A DNA stretch of 64,000 bases from Microbacterium proteolyticum (GCF_029639405.1 NZ_CP121274.1:3658001-3722000), one strand, 5' to 3'; positions 34,864 to 43,467 are shown, counted from the stretch's first letter. Numbers and translations are program-made. Notes: a model not told the origin generated them from the letters alone.

Positions 34864-35724
34864 ATGTTGGATCGCGCACAGAATGTCCGTTACACGGAGA
34901 ACCTCGCGATCCGCGTGCCCGAGGGAGGGAAGATCGCCCTCGGCCATCTGGTCATCCGCCGCACCGACATCTACCGTCTCCGCAACGTGACGCGAGTGAC
35001 CCTCACCCTGCTCGAGCCGCAGCGCGACGAGGTGTTCCTTCTCTCCACGCTGTCACTCCCCATCGACGTGACCGTCGGGTCGGAGACGTCCGGGGCGCAG
35101 GTCCACGAGGTGGTCATCGTGAACGAGCCGCGAGTCGAGATCTCGACGCCGATTCCCACCGACGTCATCGTCGCGGTGTCCCAGGCCTGCGTCATCGAGG
35201 AGATGGGACTGCGCGCGGACGAACCGACGCCGTCGATCCGTCGTCTCGCCGTCAACAGGCTCGTCGGGCTCCCCCTCATCGCCGGGCTGACCCAGGCCTT
35301 CGACCTCGTGGAGGCGGGCACCGTCGGCCTCGACCCCCGGGTTCTGGACTTCCTGCACGTGCTGGGGCGCAGCGCCGTTCAGCTCCCCCACGACGTCGAA
35401 ATCGACGACGCCGACCCCGTCCCCCTGCTCGCGCGTGTGCGCGCCCTGATCGCCGCCCTGCACACCGATCCCGCGCTGACCCCCGCGGGCGTCGCCGACG
35501 CCCTGGGCATCCCCCTGCGGACCGTCCAGAGGACCCTGTCGGCCGAGGGCACGTCGATCGCGAACGAACTGCGGGTCGCGCGCGCCCGGACGGCGCGATC
35601 GCTGAGGGAATCCGACGCCGGGCGGGCGAGCGGGATCGCGCGTGTCGCGCGCGATGCCGGATTCGGCAGCGTCTCCAGCATGCGGCGGGCGCTGCGCGAG
35701 CTCGACGCCCGCGACATCGGGTGA
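34864..35724 (+). CDS. Regulator with C-terminal AraC-type helix-turn-helix
   Basis: The protein has 286 residues. The first ~100 form a beta-rich domain (VPEGGKIALGHLVIRRTDIY, TLTLLEPQRDEVFLLSTLSLP). The C-terminus has an AraC-like double helix-turn-helix, where TPAGVADALGIPLRTVQRTLSAEGTS and SGIARVARDAGFGSVSSMRRALREL are the two units. A GGAGAGA ribosome site precedes ATG 34864. It follows the plus-strand LuxR-type gene after 23 bases, so three regulators are clustered here. No ligand or target is evident. Confidence 0.75.
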   Translation: MLDRAQNVRYTENLAIRVPEGGKIALGHLVIRRTDIYRLRNVTRVTLTLLEPQRDEVFLLSTLSLPIDVTVGSETSGAQVHEVVIVNEPRVEISTPIPTDVIVAVSQACVIEEMGLRADEPTPSIRRLAVNRLVGLPLIAGLTQAFDLVEAGTVGLDPRVLDFLHVLGRSAVQLPHDVEIDDADPVPLLARVRALIAALHTDPALTPAGVADALGIPLRTVQRTLSAEGTSIANELRVARARTARSLRESDAGRASGIARVARDAGFGSVSSMRRALRELDARDIG

Positions 35725-35807
35725 GGCCGCGGCATCCGTTCCGCCTCCCGCTCCGAATCACTCATATGGCGGTGCTCCGTGCGTCGTCGACGAGGAAGAG
35801 GGATGCC

Positions 35808-37394
35808 ATGACCACCGACACCGCGGCCCGCACCGACGAGCCGACCACCGTCCGGCGTCCGCGAGGCTGGTTCTGGGCCTCTCTGGCCGGACTCGTGTCC
35901 GCGGCCGCGCTGCTGGCCGTCGCCGAGCTGTTCGCCGTTCTCGTGGCTCGATCGGCCAGCCCCGTGCTCGCCGTCGGGTCGTTCATCGTCGACATCGTGC
36001 CGCGCCCGCTGAAAGAACTCGCGATCACCGTCTTCGGCGAGTCCGACAAGATCGCCCTGCTCGCCGGCGTCGGCCTCGGAGCCGCCGTCGCCGCGGCGGT
36101 CGCCGGAGTGCTGGAGTACCGCTTCCGCCCCGTCGGCGCGATCCTGCTCGGTGTCGGGGGCGCCCTGGCCACCGCCGCGATCGTCACGCGCGCCGGAGCC
36201 ACCGCACTCGCGTGGCTCCCACCGGTGCTCGGCACCGTCGTCGGCGTCGCACTTCTCGTCATCCTGAGCCGTCGCCTTCGGCGCTGGTCGTCCGCGGCCG
36301 CCGAGGGCGACGCCACCGCGGCCGGGGTCGACCGCCGCGGCTTCTTCCTCCTGTCCGGCATCGCCGCCGCAACCGCCGTCGTCGTCGGCGTGGGCGCGCG
36401 CGTGGTCAACGCGGCCACGGCATCGGTCGCCGCAGCCCGCGACGCGCTGCGCCTCCCGGCCACGCGCAGCACCGTCACCGTCCCCGAGGGCGCGTCGCTC
36501 GACGTCCCGGGCCTGTCGCCGATCATCACGCCCAACGCCGATTTCTACCGCGTCGACACCGCCCTCACCGTGCCGAACGTCGACCCGTCGACGTGGCGTC
36601 TGACCATCGACGGCATGGTCGACAAGCCGATCGAGCTGTCCTTCGACGACCTCGTCAACATGGGCCTCGACGAGTACGGCGTGACCCTCACGTGCGTGTC
36701 GAACGAGGTCGGCGGCGGGCTCGTCGGCAACGCGATCTGGCAGGGCGTGCCGATCCGCGACGTGCTGCGCATGGCGTCCCCTCAGGGCGACGCCGACATG
36801 GTGCTCTCCGAGAGCGTCGACGGGTTCACGGCATCCACGCCCCTGAGCTCCCTCACCGACGACGGCCTGGATGCCATCTTCGCGGTGGCCATGAACGGCG
36901 AGCCGCTGCCGTTCGAGCACGGCTTCCCCGTGCGCATGGTGGTGCCCGGTCTGTACGGGTACGTGTCGGCGACGAAGTGGGTGAGCAAGCTCACCGTCAC
37001 GCGATTCGACCAGATGGAGGCGTACTGGACCCCGCGCGGCTACTCCGCGGAGGCACCCATCAAAATGTCCTCCCGCGTGGACACGCCGAAGATCGGCACT
37101 CCGGTCTCGGCCGGAAAGGTGCCTATCGCGGGAATGGCGTGGGCGCAGCCGATCGGCGTGAAGACCGTCGAGGTGAGCATCGACGACGGCGACTGGCAGC
37201 AGGCGACGCTGTCGACGCCCATCAACGACCAGTCGTGGGTGCAGTGGGTCCTCGAGTGGGACGCGCAGCCCGGCTCGCACTACATCACCGTCCGCGCCAC
37301 CGACAAGCAGGGCAACGTGCAGATCCAGGAGCAGGCGGCGATCGCCCCGAACGGTTCCAGCGGCTGGCAGCGCACGCTGGTCACGGTGAGCTGA
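35808..37394 (+). CDS. Membrane-anchored sulfite-oxidase-like molybdoenzyme
   Basis: The 528-residue protein starts with about five membrane helices (residues ~18-165) and a sixth segment preceded by DRRGFFLLSG, a twin-arginine-like signal-anchor. The extracellular part is a sulfite-oxidase (YedY/SUOX-like) molybdopterin domain with TPNADFYRVDTAL, WRLTIDGMVDKPIELSFDDL and the Mo-ligand Cys296 in LTCVSNE, then LYGYVSATKWVSKL. A C-terminal dimerisation-like beta domain follows (GVKTVEVSIDDGDWQQATL). RBS AAGAGG lies upstream of ATG 35808. No haem subunit gene is adjacent. Substrate unknown. Confidence 0.88.
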   Translation: MTTDTAARTDEPTTVRRPRGWFWASLAGLVSAAALLAVAELFAVLVARSASPVLAVGSFIVDIVPRPLKELAITVFGESDKIALLAGVGLGAAVAAAVAGVLEYRFRPVGAILLGVGGALATAAIVTRAGATALAWLPPVLGTVVGVALLVILSRRLRRWSSAAAEGDATAAGVDRRGFFLLSGIAAATAVVVGVGARVVNAATASVAAARDALRLPATRSTVTVPEGASLDVPGLSPIITPNADFYRVDTALTVPNVDPSTWRLTIDGMVDKPIELSFDDLVNMGLDEYGVTLTCVSNEVGGGLVGNAIWQGVPIRDVLRMASPQGDADMVLSESVDGFTASTPLSSLTDDGLDAIFAVAMNGEPLPFEHGFPVRMVVPGLYGYVSATKWVSKLTVTRFDQMEAYWTPRGYSAEAPIKMSSRVDTPKIGTPVSAGKVPIAGMAWAQPIGVKTVEVSIDDGDWQQATLSTPINDQSWVQWVLEWDAQPGSHYITVRATDKQGNVQIQEQAAIAPNGSSGWQRTLVTVS

Positions 37395-37510
37395 CGTTGC
37401 GCGAAACGTCCAGCGAACGAGCCGTGTCAAGCGCTGGTCTTCGCCCGCACTGCCGGGCATGATCGGGGCATGCCCTCAGCAAGCATCCCGCCGTCCATCG
37501 GCCGCCCCGC

Positions 37511-38626
37511 ATGAGCGTGGCCGAGGACGACGCCTCCCGTTACCTTCCCGCCGTACCCGCATCCGATGAGGTGAGACCCATCGCCAGTCTCCGACGCGCC
37601 CTCCCGCCGGACTGGGACGGTCAAGTCGACCAGTTCGCGATCGTCAAGCTCGACGGCGGCGGCATCGTGCGCGGGTGGAACGTGGGGGCCGAGCTCATCA
37701 AGGGCTACGCGGAGCACGAGATCGTCGGCGAGCACTTCTCGCGGTTCTACCGCGACGAAGACCGCCGCCGCGGTCTGCCGGACAAGCTCCTCGCCGCCGC
37801 GCAGCGCGAAGGGCATGTGGAGGACGTCGGCTGGCGCGTGCGCAAGGACGGCAGCGAGTTCTGGGCGAGTGTGACGATCTCGGCGATCCGCAGCGAATCG
37901 GGTCAGGTGCTCGGATTCGTGAAGATCGTGCGCGACCTCACGAGCGAGAAGCAGTCGACCGACGAGCAGGCGGCTCTTCAGCGGACCTTCGCGCACGATC
38001 TGCTGTCGCCGGTCACTGCGCTTCGCGGCTACCTCGAGCTGGTCGCCGAGGAGCTGCCCGCCGACCATCGGCTCATTCGACTCGCGGCCGAGGCGAGCGA
38101 CCACCTCGTCGCGATGGCGCAGACGCTCATGGACGACGCGAACTCGCGCCCCGAGCGCGGTCGTCGCCGCGCCACGCTCGATCTCGTGGCGCGCGGCGCG
38201 GTCGCCCTCGTGCTCCCCGGCGACGCCCCGGACCGGGTCGCCTACGGGCAGATGGATGCCGTCCCGGTCGTGGGCGATGTCCTCGGTCTCCGCCGCGCGG
38301 TGGCCAACGTCCTCGAGAACGCCGCGAAGTACTCGGACGACGTCATCGAGGTGGAGGTCTACGAGACCGACGAGGGCGCCACCGTGTCGGTACGGGACCG
38401 GGGCCGCGGCATCCATCCCGACGACCTGCGGACCGTGCTCGAGGAGGGCGAGCGCGGCCGGATGGCGGATGCGCGCGACGGCGGCAGCGGGATCGGTCTG
38501 GCGAGCGTCCGGCACATCGTGCAGGAGCACAGCGGCACCGTGCGGATCACCAGCGAACTGGGTTCGGGGACGACCGTGACCCTCACGATCCCCCGGGCCG
38601 ACGACGAGGTCACTCCGAGCGAGTGA
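37511..38626 (+). CDS. PAS-domain sensor histidine kinase
   Basis: The 371-residue cytosolic kinase has a PAS domain (FAIVKLDGGGIVRGWNVGAELIKGYAEHEIVGEHFSRFY in the N-terminal third, VRKDGSEFWASVTIS at its end), an H-box variant (FAHDLLSPVTALRGYLEL, acceptor His followed by Asp), an N-box (NVLENAAKYSDD) and a G-box (DRGRGIHPDDL, GSGIGLASVRHIV). No membrane segment is seen. Its regulator is not adjacent, so it is an orphan. It ends overlapping the 3' end of the convergent hydrolase gene. Confidence 0.9.
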   Translation: MSVAEDDASRYLPAVPASDEVRPIASLRRALPPDWDGQVDQFAIVKLDGGGIVRGWNVGAELIKGYAEHEIVGEHFSRFYRDEDRRRGLPDKLLAAAQREGHVEDVGWRVRKDGSEFWASVTISAIRSESGQVLGFVKIVRDLTSEKQSTDEQAALQRTFAHDLLSPVTALRGYLELVAEELPADHRLIRLAAEASDHLVAMAQTLMDDANSRPERGRRRATLDLVARGAVALVLPGDAPDRVAYGQMDAVPVVGDVLGLRRAVANVLENAAKYSDDVIEVEVYETDEGATVSVRDRGRGIHPDDLRTVLEEGERGRMADARDGGSGIGLASVRHIVQEHSGTVRITSELGSGTTVTLTIPRADDEVTPSE

Positions 38627-39185
38627 GGCGGGCTCCGGCCGTTTCGATCTCGGCGAGGGCCGCGGCGCTGGAATCGGGGTGCACGCCCGCGACGAGGTCG
38701 GTCAGCACGCGCACCGCGCGTCCGGCACCCAGCGCGTCGAGCGCGGAGGCGCGGACGCAGTAGTCGGTCGCGATGCCGACGACGTCGATGTCGCGGATGC
38801 CGTGCTCGTCGAGGATGTCGGCGGCGGTGCGACCGTCGTCGGTCACGCCCTCGAACAGCGAGTACGCGGGCTTCCCCTGCCCCTTCTTCAGGTGATGGGT
38901 GACCCGGCGGGTGTCGAACACCTCGTCGTAGTCGGCGCCGTAGGTGCCCCCGACGCAGTGCACCGGCCAGGTGTCGACGAAGTCGGGCTCGGACGAGAAG
39001 TGGCCGCCGTTGTCGTCGTCGCCGTGGTGCCAGTCGCGCGAGGCGACGACGACCGCGTAGTCGTCGGCGTGCGTGTCGAGGTACCGCGAGATGCGTTCCG
39101 CGACGGCGTCGCCGCCGACGACGCCGAGGGCGCCGCGTTCGGTGAAATCGTTCTGGACGTCGACGATGAACAGTGCCCGGCTCAT
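38610..39185 (-). CDS. pncA: Isochorismatase-family hydrolase, nicotinamidase-like
   Basis: The 191-residue protein has nicotinamidase hallmarks: Asp9 in ALFIVDVQNDF, the metal-binding SRDWHHG...H segment, a Lys in HHLKKGQGK and the catalytic Cys in VGIATDYCVRASALDAL. This gives a Cys-Asp-Lys triad. Nicotinamidase deamidates nicotinamide to nicotinate for NAD salvage. Length and motif spacing fit PncA of actinobacteria. It is a single gene convergent with the PAS kinase. Confidence 0.88.
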   Translation of the reverse strand: MSRALFIVDVQNDFTERGALGVVGGDAVAERISRYLDTHADDYAVVVASRDWHHGDDDNGGHFSSEPDFVDTWPVHCVGGTYGADYDEVFDTRRVTHHLKKGQGKPAYSLFEGVTDDGRTAADILDEHGIRDIDVVGIATDYCVRASALDALGAGRAVRVLTDLVAGVHPDSSAAALAEIETAGARLTRSE

Positions 39186-39222
39186 GTCCCGAGCCTACGC
39201 GCGGCCGCGACCGCCGGGCCCG

Positions 39223-39618
39223 TCAGCCGCGCAGGAACAGCAGAACGATGGAGAGGGCGGACGCCACCGCACCGAGCCCGAGGACCCCCGCGGCGAGCAG
39301 GGCGACGAACCGGACGAGGGGCGACGAGCGCGTCAGCCGCATGCGGTGCGCCGACCCGCGGCGGGCGAAGACGTCGGCCATGTCGGCGTCGCCGATCCGG
39401 GCGTCGTCGTGCGGGGAGAGCGGGGCTTCGTTGACTCCCCCGTGTTCGTCGAACCAGCGGACGACGCGGTGGTCGTCGACGTCCTCGACGACGGCGCGCA
39501 CCGGCAACCAGGTGCCGTCGGCGACGTACAGGATCAGCGCCGCCACCGCGAGGAGGATTCCGGCTCCGAGACCCACCCACGTGAAGAGCTCGATGACGAC
39601 ATCGACGACGTTCGACAC
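39223..39618 (-). CDS. Hypothetical two-helix membrane protein
   Basis: The 131-residue protein has membrane segments near residues 6-31 and 105-129 and a charged middle (~70 residues, EDVDDHRVVRWFDEHGGV). The GTG start is the only one fitting the first helix. No family is recognised. Confidence 0.65.
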   Translation of the reverse strand: MSNVVDVVIELFTWVGLGAGILLAVAALILYVADGTWLPVRAVVEDVDDHRVVRWFDEHGGVNEAPLSPHDDARIGDADMADVFARRGSAHRMRLTRSSPLVRFVALLAAGVLGLGAVASALSIVLLFLRG

Positions 39619-39729
39619 GGGGGCTCCTGCGGGCGGGGCGATGATCTCCGCGCCGAGGCGCGACGGTGGAGCTTCAGCCTATCGGGCCGTCGGCGCCCGC
39701 CCCGCGACGCGGTTCGGGGCGGGAACGCG

Positions 39730-39758
39730 AAAGGCCCGGGTAGGAAACCCGGGCCTTT
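39730..39758 (-). terminator. tRNA-Thr-derived terminator, left copy
   Basis: AAAGGCCCGGGT (39730-39741) and ACCCGGGCCTTT (39747-39758) form a 12-bp stem, 11 bases beyond the left 45-bp repeat. It probably is the original terminator of the tRNA-Thr gene before island insertion. Confidence 0.75.
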
Positions 39759-39769
39759 CGGTTGTGCTG

Positions 39770-39814
39770 GAGCCGCCTAAGGGAATCGAACCCTTGACCT
39801 ATTCATTACGAGTG
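39770..39814. repeat. Left attachment repeat (tRNA-Thr 3' part)
   Basis: A perfect 45-bp match to 43423-43467, covering the tRNA-Thr 3' region from the anticodon loop to the discriminator plus one flanking base. Only the 3' half of the tRNA is present here, so it is an attachment-site copy left by integration. Confidence 0.9.
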
Positions 39815-39946
39815 CCACGGGGTGCACACGGCCCGCGGTTTCTCGCGTTTCTGACATTGGTAGCTGGGTGTCGCAGCGGGAGGGGCCAGCGCATCCCCGC
39901 CGCGTGTGCCGCTCGCGACAAACATGCCCGCCTCGGAAGTAAGCGC

Positions 39947-40981
39947 CTACCTCCACACGTGGGCGGATGTTGAATCGTAGAATTTGAGTCGAAGGGCAGC
40001 ACCCCCGCCGTCGCGCCGCTCGTCTCGAATGCGTTTCGCGCGATCGATTACTCTTCGCGCTGCCCTCGTTCCGGGATCTCCATGCACCGCGACATACAGC
40101 GCTGTTATCTCGCTCTCGTCAGTTTCGATGAGTTCAAGAATGTGATCGTCGTTCGGGGACAGCGACATTCCGTGGATGAATAGCGAGTCGCCCACCTCAC
40201 CAAAGCGGCGGTGGCTCGTACGCAGATAAGCGCTCTTCTCAATGTGCGCCTCCTTCTCCGTCCGCGTCCCCTCCGTCACGACCAATGGGTACTTGTCGTC
40301 GTTCAGCCGCTGTCGAAGCTCACTGATCAGTCGCCCATGCTCGAAGCCAGAAAGCTTCGTCAGTCGCTGATCCTCGACGAAAAGATGGAGCGCCCCATGC
40401 AGATAGAAGATGCGCTGCGCACCCTGAGTCGGATTGCGTTTCCAGATGAGCGGCCCCACACGCCAGGTCGGCCACTCAAAGCCGTCCTTCTGCCACACGA
40501 ACGGCCCTACCGCGTCGCGCGTCACGGCCCAGTAGAGCAGCAGGTCGTAGTTGACTGTGAAGATCGCTTGGAAGTTCGCTAAGAATGTGCGCGCGTGAAG
40601 TATCTCGTCATTATCGACGTCGGTGGCCTTATCGGGGTGCCTCGTGGCGAGCGCCTCAGCAAGACCATGGCGAACAACCGCGGCATCACTTCGGAGTCTG
40701 CCAGCAAGCGCGCCGCCAGGCTTGTACAGGTCTTGCAGGTCCGCGGCAGCTTGAAGCTTGTCTACCACCGTCTCGAAGTTGTTAGATTGCGCAGCCGCAA
40801 ACAATGCCGCCTTGGTGACGGACAGACCCGAAAGGGATGCTTGGGTCGCGAGCGAGTCGTAGTTAAAGATTCGATTGTCGTAATCGATACTGAACCCGTT
40901 CCCTAGCAGCACAGTTGGCTGCGAGCCTGAGAACGACACTGCATCCGAAACTGCCTCGTCGAACGTCATCAAATGCACCAT
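39947..40981 (-). CDS. SIR2-like/DUF4917 protein, candidate NAD-dependent defence effector
   Basis: The 344-residue protein has the SIR2-like/DUF4917 pattern: VLLGNGFSIDY near residue 25, FTVNYDLLLYW near residue 141 and IFYLHGALHLF near 191, with SLFIHGMSLSPNDDHILE near the end. Gly-Asn-Gly-Phe-Ser, Asn-Tyr-Asp and the His of LHG match NAD-binding and catalytic positions of the fold. Many SIR2-like proteins on islands are antiviral NADases. DUF4917 function is not established to my knowledge. ATG 40981 is used; ATG 40969 is possible. The gene is the main cargo of the tRNA-Thr island. Confidence 0.78.
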   Translation of the reverse strand: MVHLMTFDEAVSDAVSFSGSQPTVLLGNGFSIDYDNRIFNYDSLATQASLSGLSVTKAALFAAAQSNNFETVVDKLQAAADLQDLYKPGGALAGRLRSDAAVVRHGLAEALATRHPDKATDVDNDEILHARTFLANFQAIFTVNYDLLLYWAVTRDAVGPFVWQKDGFEWPTWRVGPLIWKRNPTQGAQRIFYLHGALHLFVEDQRLTKLSGFEHGRLISELRQRLNDDKYPLVVTEGTRTEKEAHIEKSAYLRTSHRRFGEVGDSLFIHGMSLSPNDDHILELIETDESEITALYVAVHGDPGTRAARRVIDRAKRIRDERRDGGGAALRLKFYDSTSAHVWR

Positions 40982-41027
40982 CTTCGCCCCCAACGCCGCG
41001 TTCTCTTACAGCCGAACGTAGCGCGCA

Positions 41028-41782
41028 TTGGGAGTCACCGTCCTTTGGGTGGACCTGGACCATAACGGCGCGGCGGCCATCCTGGCGCGATTCCGTTCGT
41101 TCGGCGTCTCGGTGGCGACGCTCAGCGATGTTCGCCGGTTCCGCCTCGTCGACGACGCCGAAGACGCTGACACGATCCGCGCCGTCGTCGCTGACTGCGT
41201 GGCGTGGACGCCGACCCTGGCCGTAATCGACCCCCAGGGCGAGTTGCTCCCGCTTTCGGCGCGTCCAGCGACTCGGCCGACGACTACACTCGCGTCAACC
41301 GCGAGGTGAGCGCGGCGACCAGCCGCACGGGAGCTGGCGTGCTCGTGATCGACCACATGGCGAAGGGGACCGAGTCCCGGAAGTTCCGTGCGGGCGGCAC
41401 GATCGCCAAGAAGCGCGCTGCCGATGGCGTGGTTTATCACGTCGAGAACGTCGTTCCCTTCGCCCCCGGGTCGGGCGGGAAGACATCCCTCTCGATCGTC
41501 AAGGACCGTCACGGCGATATCCGCGCGAACACCCCCGAGCGGCTCACGTGAACCAGTCGCGGCGCCGTTCAAATCCTGCCGGGGGCATCGCACTGGAAGT
41601 TCGGCGCGCCCGGAATGTGGGAGGCCGGGGCGAGCACGCAGGATGACGACCTGATCGCGCTCTCCCTGTTGGACCCGCCGCCGACGACCGTCCGCGAGGT
41701 GAAAGAGCGTCTCGGGTAGGGTAGCGACCGGGCGAACCGGGCACTCGCGACATGGCGCGAAACGATGAGTGAGGCCGCATAA
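41028..41782 (+). pseudogene. Disrupted RepA-like AAA ATPase (replication/helicase) remnant
   Basis: Fragments line up as one protein: VLWVDLDHNGAAAILARFRS and the strand LAVIDPQGELLPL in the first frame, then, after a one-base shift near 41256, GASSDSADDYTRVNREV, GVLVIDHMAKG, GTIAKKRAADGVVYHV and SLSIVKDRHGDI. The second frame is then broken by a TGA at 41549 and a TAG near 41717 before SDRANRALATWRE and a final TAA. The Walker A region is missing, so the 5' end is truncated. The pattern fits RepA-like ATPases of actinobacterial phages and integrative elements. It is not functional as read. Confidence 0.75.
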
Positions 41783-41804
41783 CGGGTTCCGCTCCCGGCA
41801 GCCA

Positions 41805-41843
41805 GAACGCCCCTCTCCTCACTCGCTGAGGTCGGGGGCGTTC
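41805..41843 (+). terminator. Hairpin downstream of the ATPase remnant
   Basis: GAACGCCCC (41805-41813) pairs with GGGGCGTTC (41835-41843) and is followed by a short T/C stretch. Confidence 0.5.
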
Positions 41844-41860
41844 CTTGTATTCCTGGCTGT

Positions 41861-41939
41861 TCAGGAACACGAATTCCCCGGAATCACGCGGCAAAGCGGC
41901 CGTGTTCCTGACGTCCCTCTCCCCTATAGGGCGAGGGAC
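41861..41939. repeat. Two nested dyads in island intergenic DNA
   Basis: TCAGGAACACG (41861-41871) is repeated inverted at 41901-41911. Next to it GTCCCTC (41913-41919) is inverted at 41933-41939 around the palindrome CCTATAGG (41923-41930). No gene covers them. They may be protein-binding or replication/transfer sites of the former element. Confidence 0.55.
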
Positions 41940-41965
41940 AGGAACGGGGCAGCCGGAGGAACGGC

Positions 41966-42142
41966 TCACTCACTCTTGATGAAGACCCCACCCGGCTGAG
42001 CCCCGCCGACAACGGCCCGATATGCGTAAGCGGCGTCGCGAACCATCTCGGCGCCCGCCCGACTCTGCAGCGCGGCACCCCGCTTTGCGAGGGCCGCCGC
42101 CGCCTTGAGAATCTCTTCGTACGCGTCATCAACGTTAGACAT
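41966..42142 (-). CDS. Small 58-residue island protein
   Basis: The 58-codon ORF has a good GAAGGGTGA ribosome site ending 4 bases before the ATG. The sequence is helical and charged (VDDAYEEILKAAAALAKRG), with a second helix VRDAAYAYRAVV and a Gly/Pro tail. It is too short for a family call. It reads on the same strand as the 227-residue gene upstream and may be co-transcribed with it. Confidence 0.6.
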   Translation of the reverse strand: MSNVDDAYEEILKAAAALAKRGAALQSRAGAEMVRDAAYAYRAVVGGAQPGGVFIKSE

Positions 42143-42227
42143 AACTCACCCTTCTATTGGGGGCGAACCGGCGCCGCCCCAACGGGCGTGTCACGCTATC
42201 GCATGCCTCCGACATCGAGGAATACGC

Positions 42228-42911
42228 TCAACTCCCGGCTGCGATCGCGGCAATGACGACACCGACCCCCTGAGTGAGCATGTTCGCGGCGGAGCCGCTG
42301 GCTATAGCTGTCCACAGGGTGTGCCAAGTGCCACGTCCAGACGTGTCCTCCTGCTGAGCTGCTTGAAAGGCAACTCGAAGACGAAGAGCCGCCTCGGCAA
42401 AGTCGAAAGTCTCTCCCATTGCGTCGTCATCGAGCGCGTGCTCGATCTCTCTCAGCAGGCGATGAATGTACATACGGAGTTGCTGGCTGAGGCCCTCGTC
42501 CTCTTCAAGCAGCTTCCGTGCAGCGGCGACAACCGCGCGAAGGTTGTCGTAATGCTCAGGTGACAACGTACGCACGTAGAAATCGAGGAACGACGCGCAC
42601 GCGTCGATCTCATCAAGATGCTCGGCCGTGATGATGCCGTCTGGTGGCACACCCTGTCCCGGTGAGTAGTCCGGAACGATCAGGCCGCTCCACCAATCGG
42701 GTATCTGATTTCGGTACGCCTTGACTCTGACGCCATCCCTCTCCAACTGACCGAGCAACGCCTCGATCTCGGATAGAGCGGTAGCGAGACGAACAATATC
42801 GGCTTGCTTACGCACCCCGATCAGAGCCGGGTTGTTGACTCCAGGCTTGGCGGTCGCCTTCTCGCGCCAGGCGGTCAGTATCTCGTGTGCCACGCGGGCC
42901 GGGTTCCCCAT
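42228..42911 (-). CDS. Hypothetical island protein with C-terminal hydrophobic tail
   Basis: The 227-residue protein is mostly helical, with a conserved-looking block IVRLATALSEIEALLGQLERDG and IPDWWSGLIVPDYSPGQG, then long helices and a hydrophobic tail (~20 residues, ANMLTQGVGVVIAAIAAG) that could insert in a membrane. No family is recognised. Location on a defence-bearing island makes an immunity or accessory role possible, but there is no direct evidence. Confidence 0.65.
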   Translation of the reverse strand: MGNPARVAHEILTAWREKATAKPGVNNPALIGVRKQADIVRLATALSEIEALLGQLERDGVRVKAYRNQIPDWWSGLIVPDYSPGQGVPPDGIITAEHLDEIDACASFLDFYVRTLSPEHYDNLRAVVAAARKLLEEDEGLSQQLRMYIHRLLREIEHALDDDAMGETFDFAEAALRLRVAFQAAQQEDTSGRGTWHTLWTAIASGSAANMLTQGVGVVIAAIAAGS

Positions 42912-42940
42912 GGTGTGAGCCTAATCGGCACGCCGGACAT

Positions 42941-43066
42941 GGACACCACACAGCCCCTAGACTCGGCGTCTCCGAGACCACAATCTGGGATGACGGCAAG
43001 CGCCTCGGGCTGAAGCGATCACGACCCCGCGTCGACCTGGCACAGCTACTCGTGCGCTGGGTCTGA
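42941..43066 (+). pseudogene. Remnant with helix-turn-helix-like segment
   Basis: The frame reads RLGVSETTIWDDGKRLGLK then DLAQLLVRWV and a stop, which resembles the recognition helix and end of a small DNA-binding protein. No start codon or N-terminal helix is present upstream. Confidence 0.4.
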
Positions 43067-43070
43067 GTTA

Positions 43071-43292
43071 GTCGCGAAGTGGTGGACGCGCCAGATCCTT
43101 CGCCTATCGACACCGCCGAAGTCTCGTACGCACGGTTTCAGTGTGGAGGAGTTCGCTCACCGAGGAGATCTGGCGCGCAGTGTGCATCTGCGGCTCTTCG
43201 GGTGGGCCTCGGGTGACCTCTCGGTCGAGCGCTTCCGTGATGAGTTCGACGACGAGTGGGACGAGATCGCGGGCGTTCGACCCAAGCCGTGA
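43071..43292 (+). pseudogene. Protein-coding remnant
   Basis: The frame reads KWWTRQILRLS, then FSVEEFAHRGDLARSVHLRL and SVERFRDEFDDEWDEIAG before a stop at 43290-43292. It is coding-like but has no convincing start, so it appears 5'-truncated. The overlapping frame from GTG 43141 looks less protein-like. Confidence 0.4.
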
Positions 43293-43384
43293 GGGGGGAG
43301 AAGATTTCGTCTGTGCCCAGTTCTGCCCTACGACCTCGATGAAGTGCCCCACGTTTGCCCCACGCCCACATCCCGGGCACGAAG

Positions 43385-43418
43385 AAACCCCCGGACTTCC
43401 GCAGAATTCCGGGGGTTT
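43385..43418 (-). terminator. tRNA-Thr terminator, island copy
   Basis: AAACCCCCGGA (43385-43395) pairs perfectly with TCCGGGGGTTT (43408-43418), just beyond the tRNA 3' end and before the right repeat. T-runs flank the stem on both strands, so it can act in both directions. Confidence 0.8.
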
Positions 43419-43422
43419 TTCC

Positions 43423-43467
43423 GAGCCGCCTAAGGGAATCGAACCCTTGACCTATTCATTACGAGTG
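43423..43467. repeat. Right attachment repeat inside tRNA-Thr
   Basis: A perfect 45-bp copy of 39770-39814. It begins one base outside the tRNA 3' end and reaches the anticodon loop, restoring a full tRNA after integration. Confidence 0.9.

Larger units (their letters stand above)
39770..43467. mobile_element. 3.7-kb tRNA-Thr island lacking an integrase
   Basis: The segment is flanked by perfect 45-bp repeats of the tRNA-Thr 3' end. Contents are a SIR2-like gene, a disrupted RepA-like ATPase, two small genes and gene remnants. Codon and base composition are lower in GC than neighbours, and no integrase or excisionase is left intact. It is best read as the remains of an actinobacterial integrative element that kept a defence cargo gene. 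Confidence 0.85.

Noticed and set aside
39770..39814. A second tRNA-Thr gene at the left repeat
   Set aside because: Only the 3' half from the anticodon loop on is present; the D-arm and 5' acceptor are absent.
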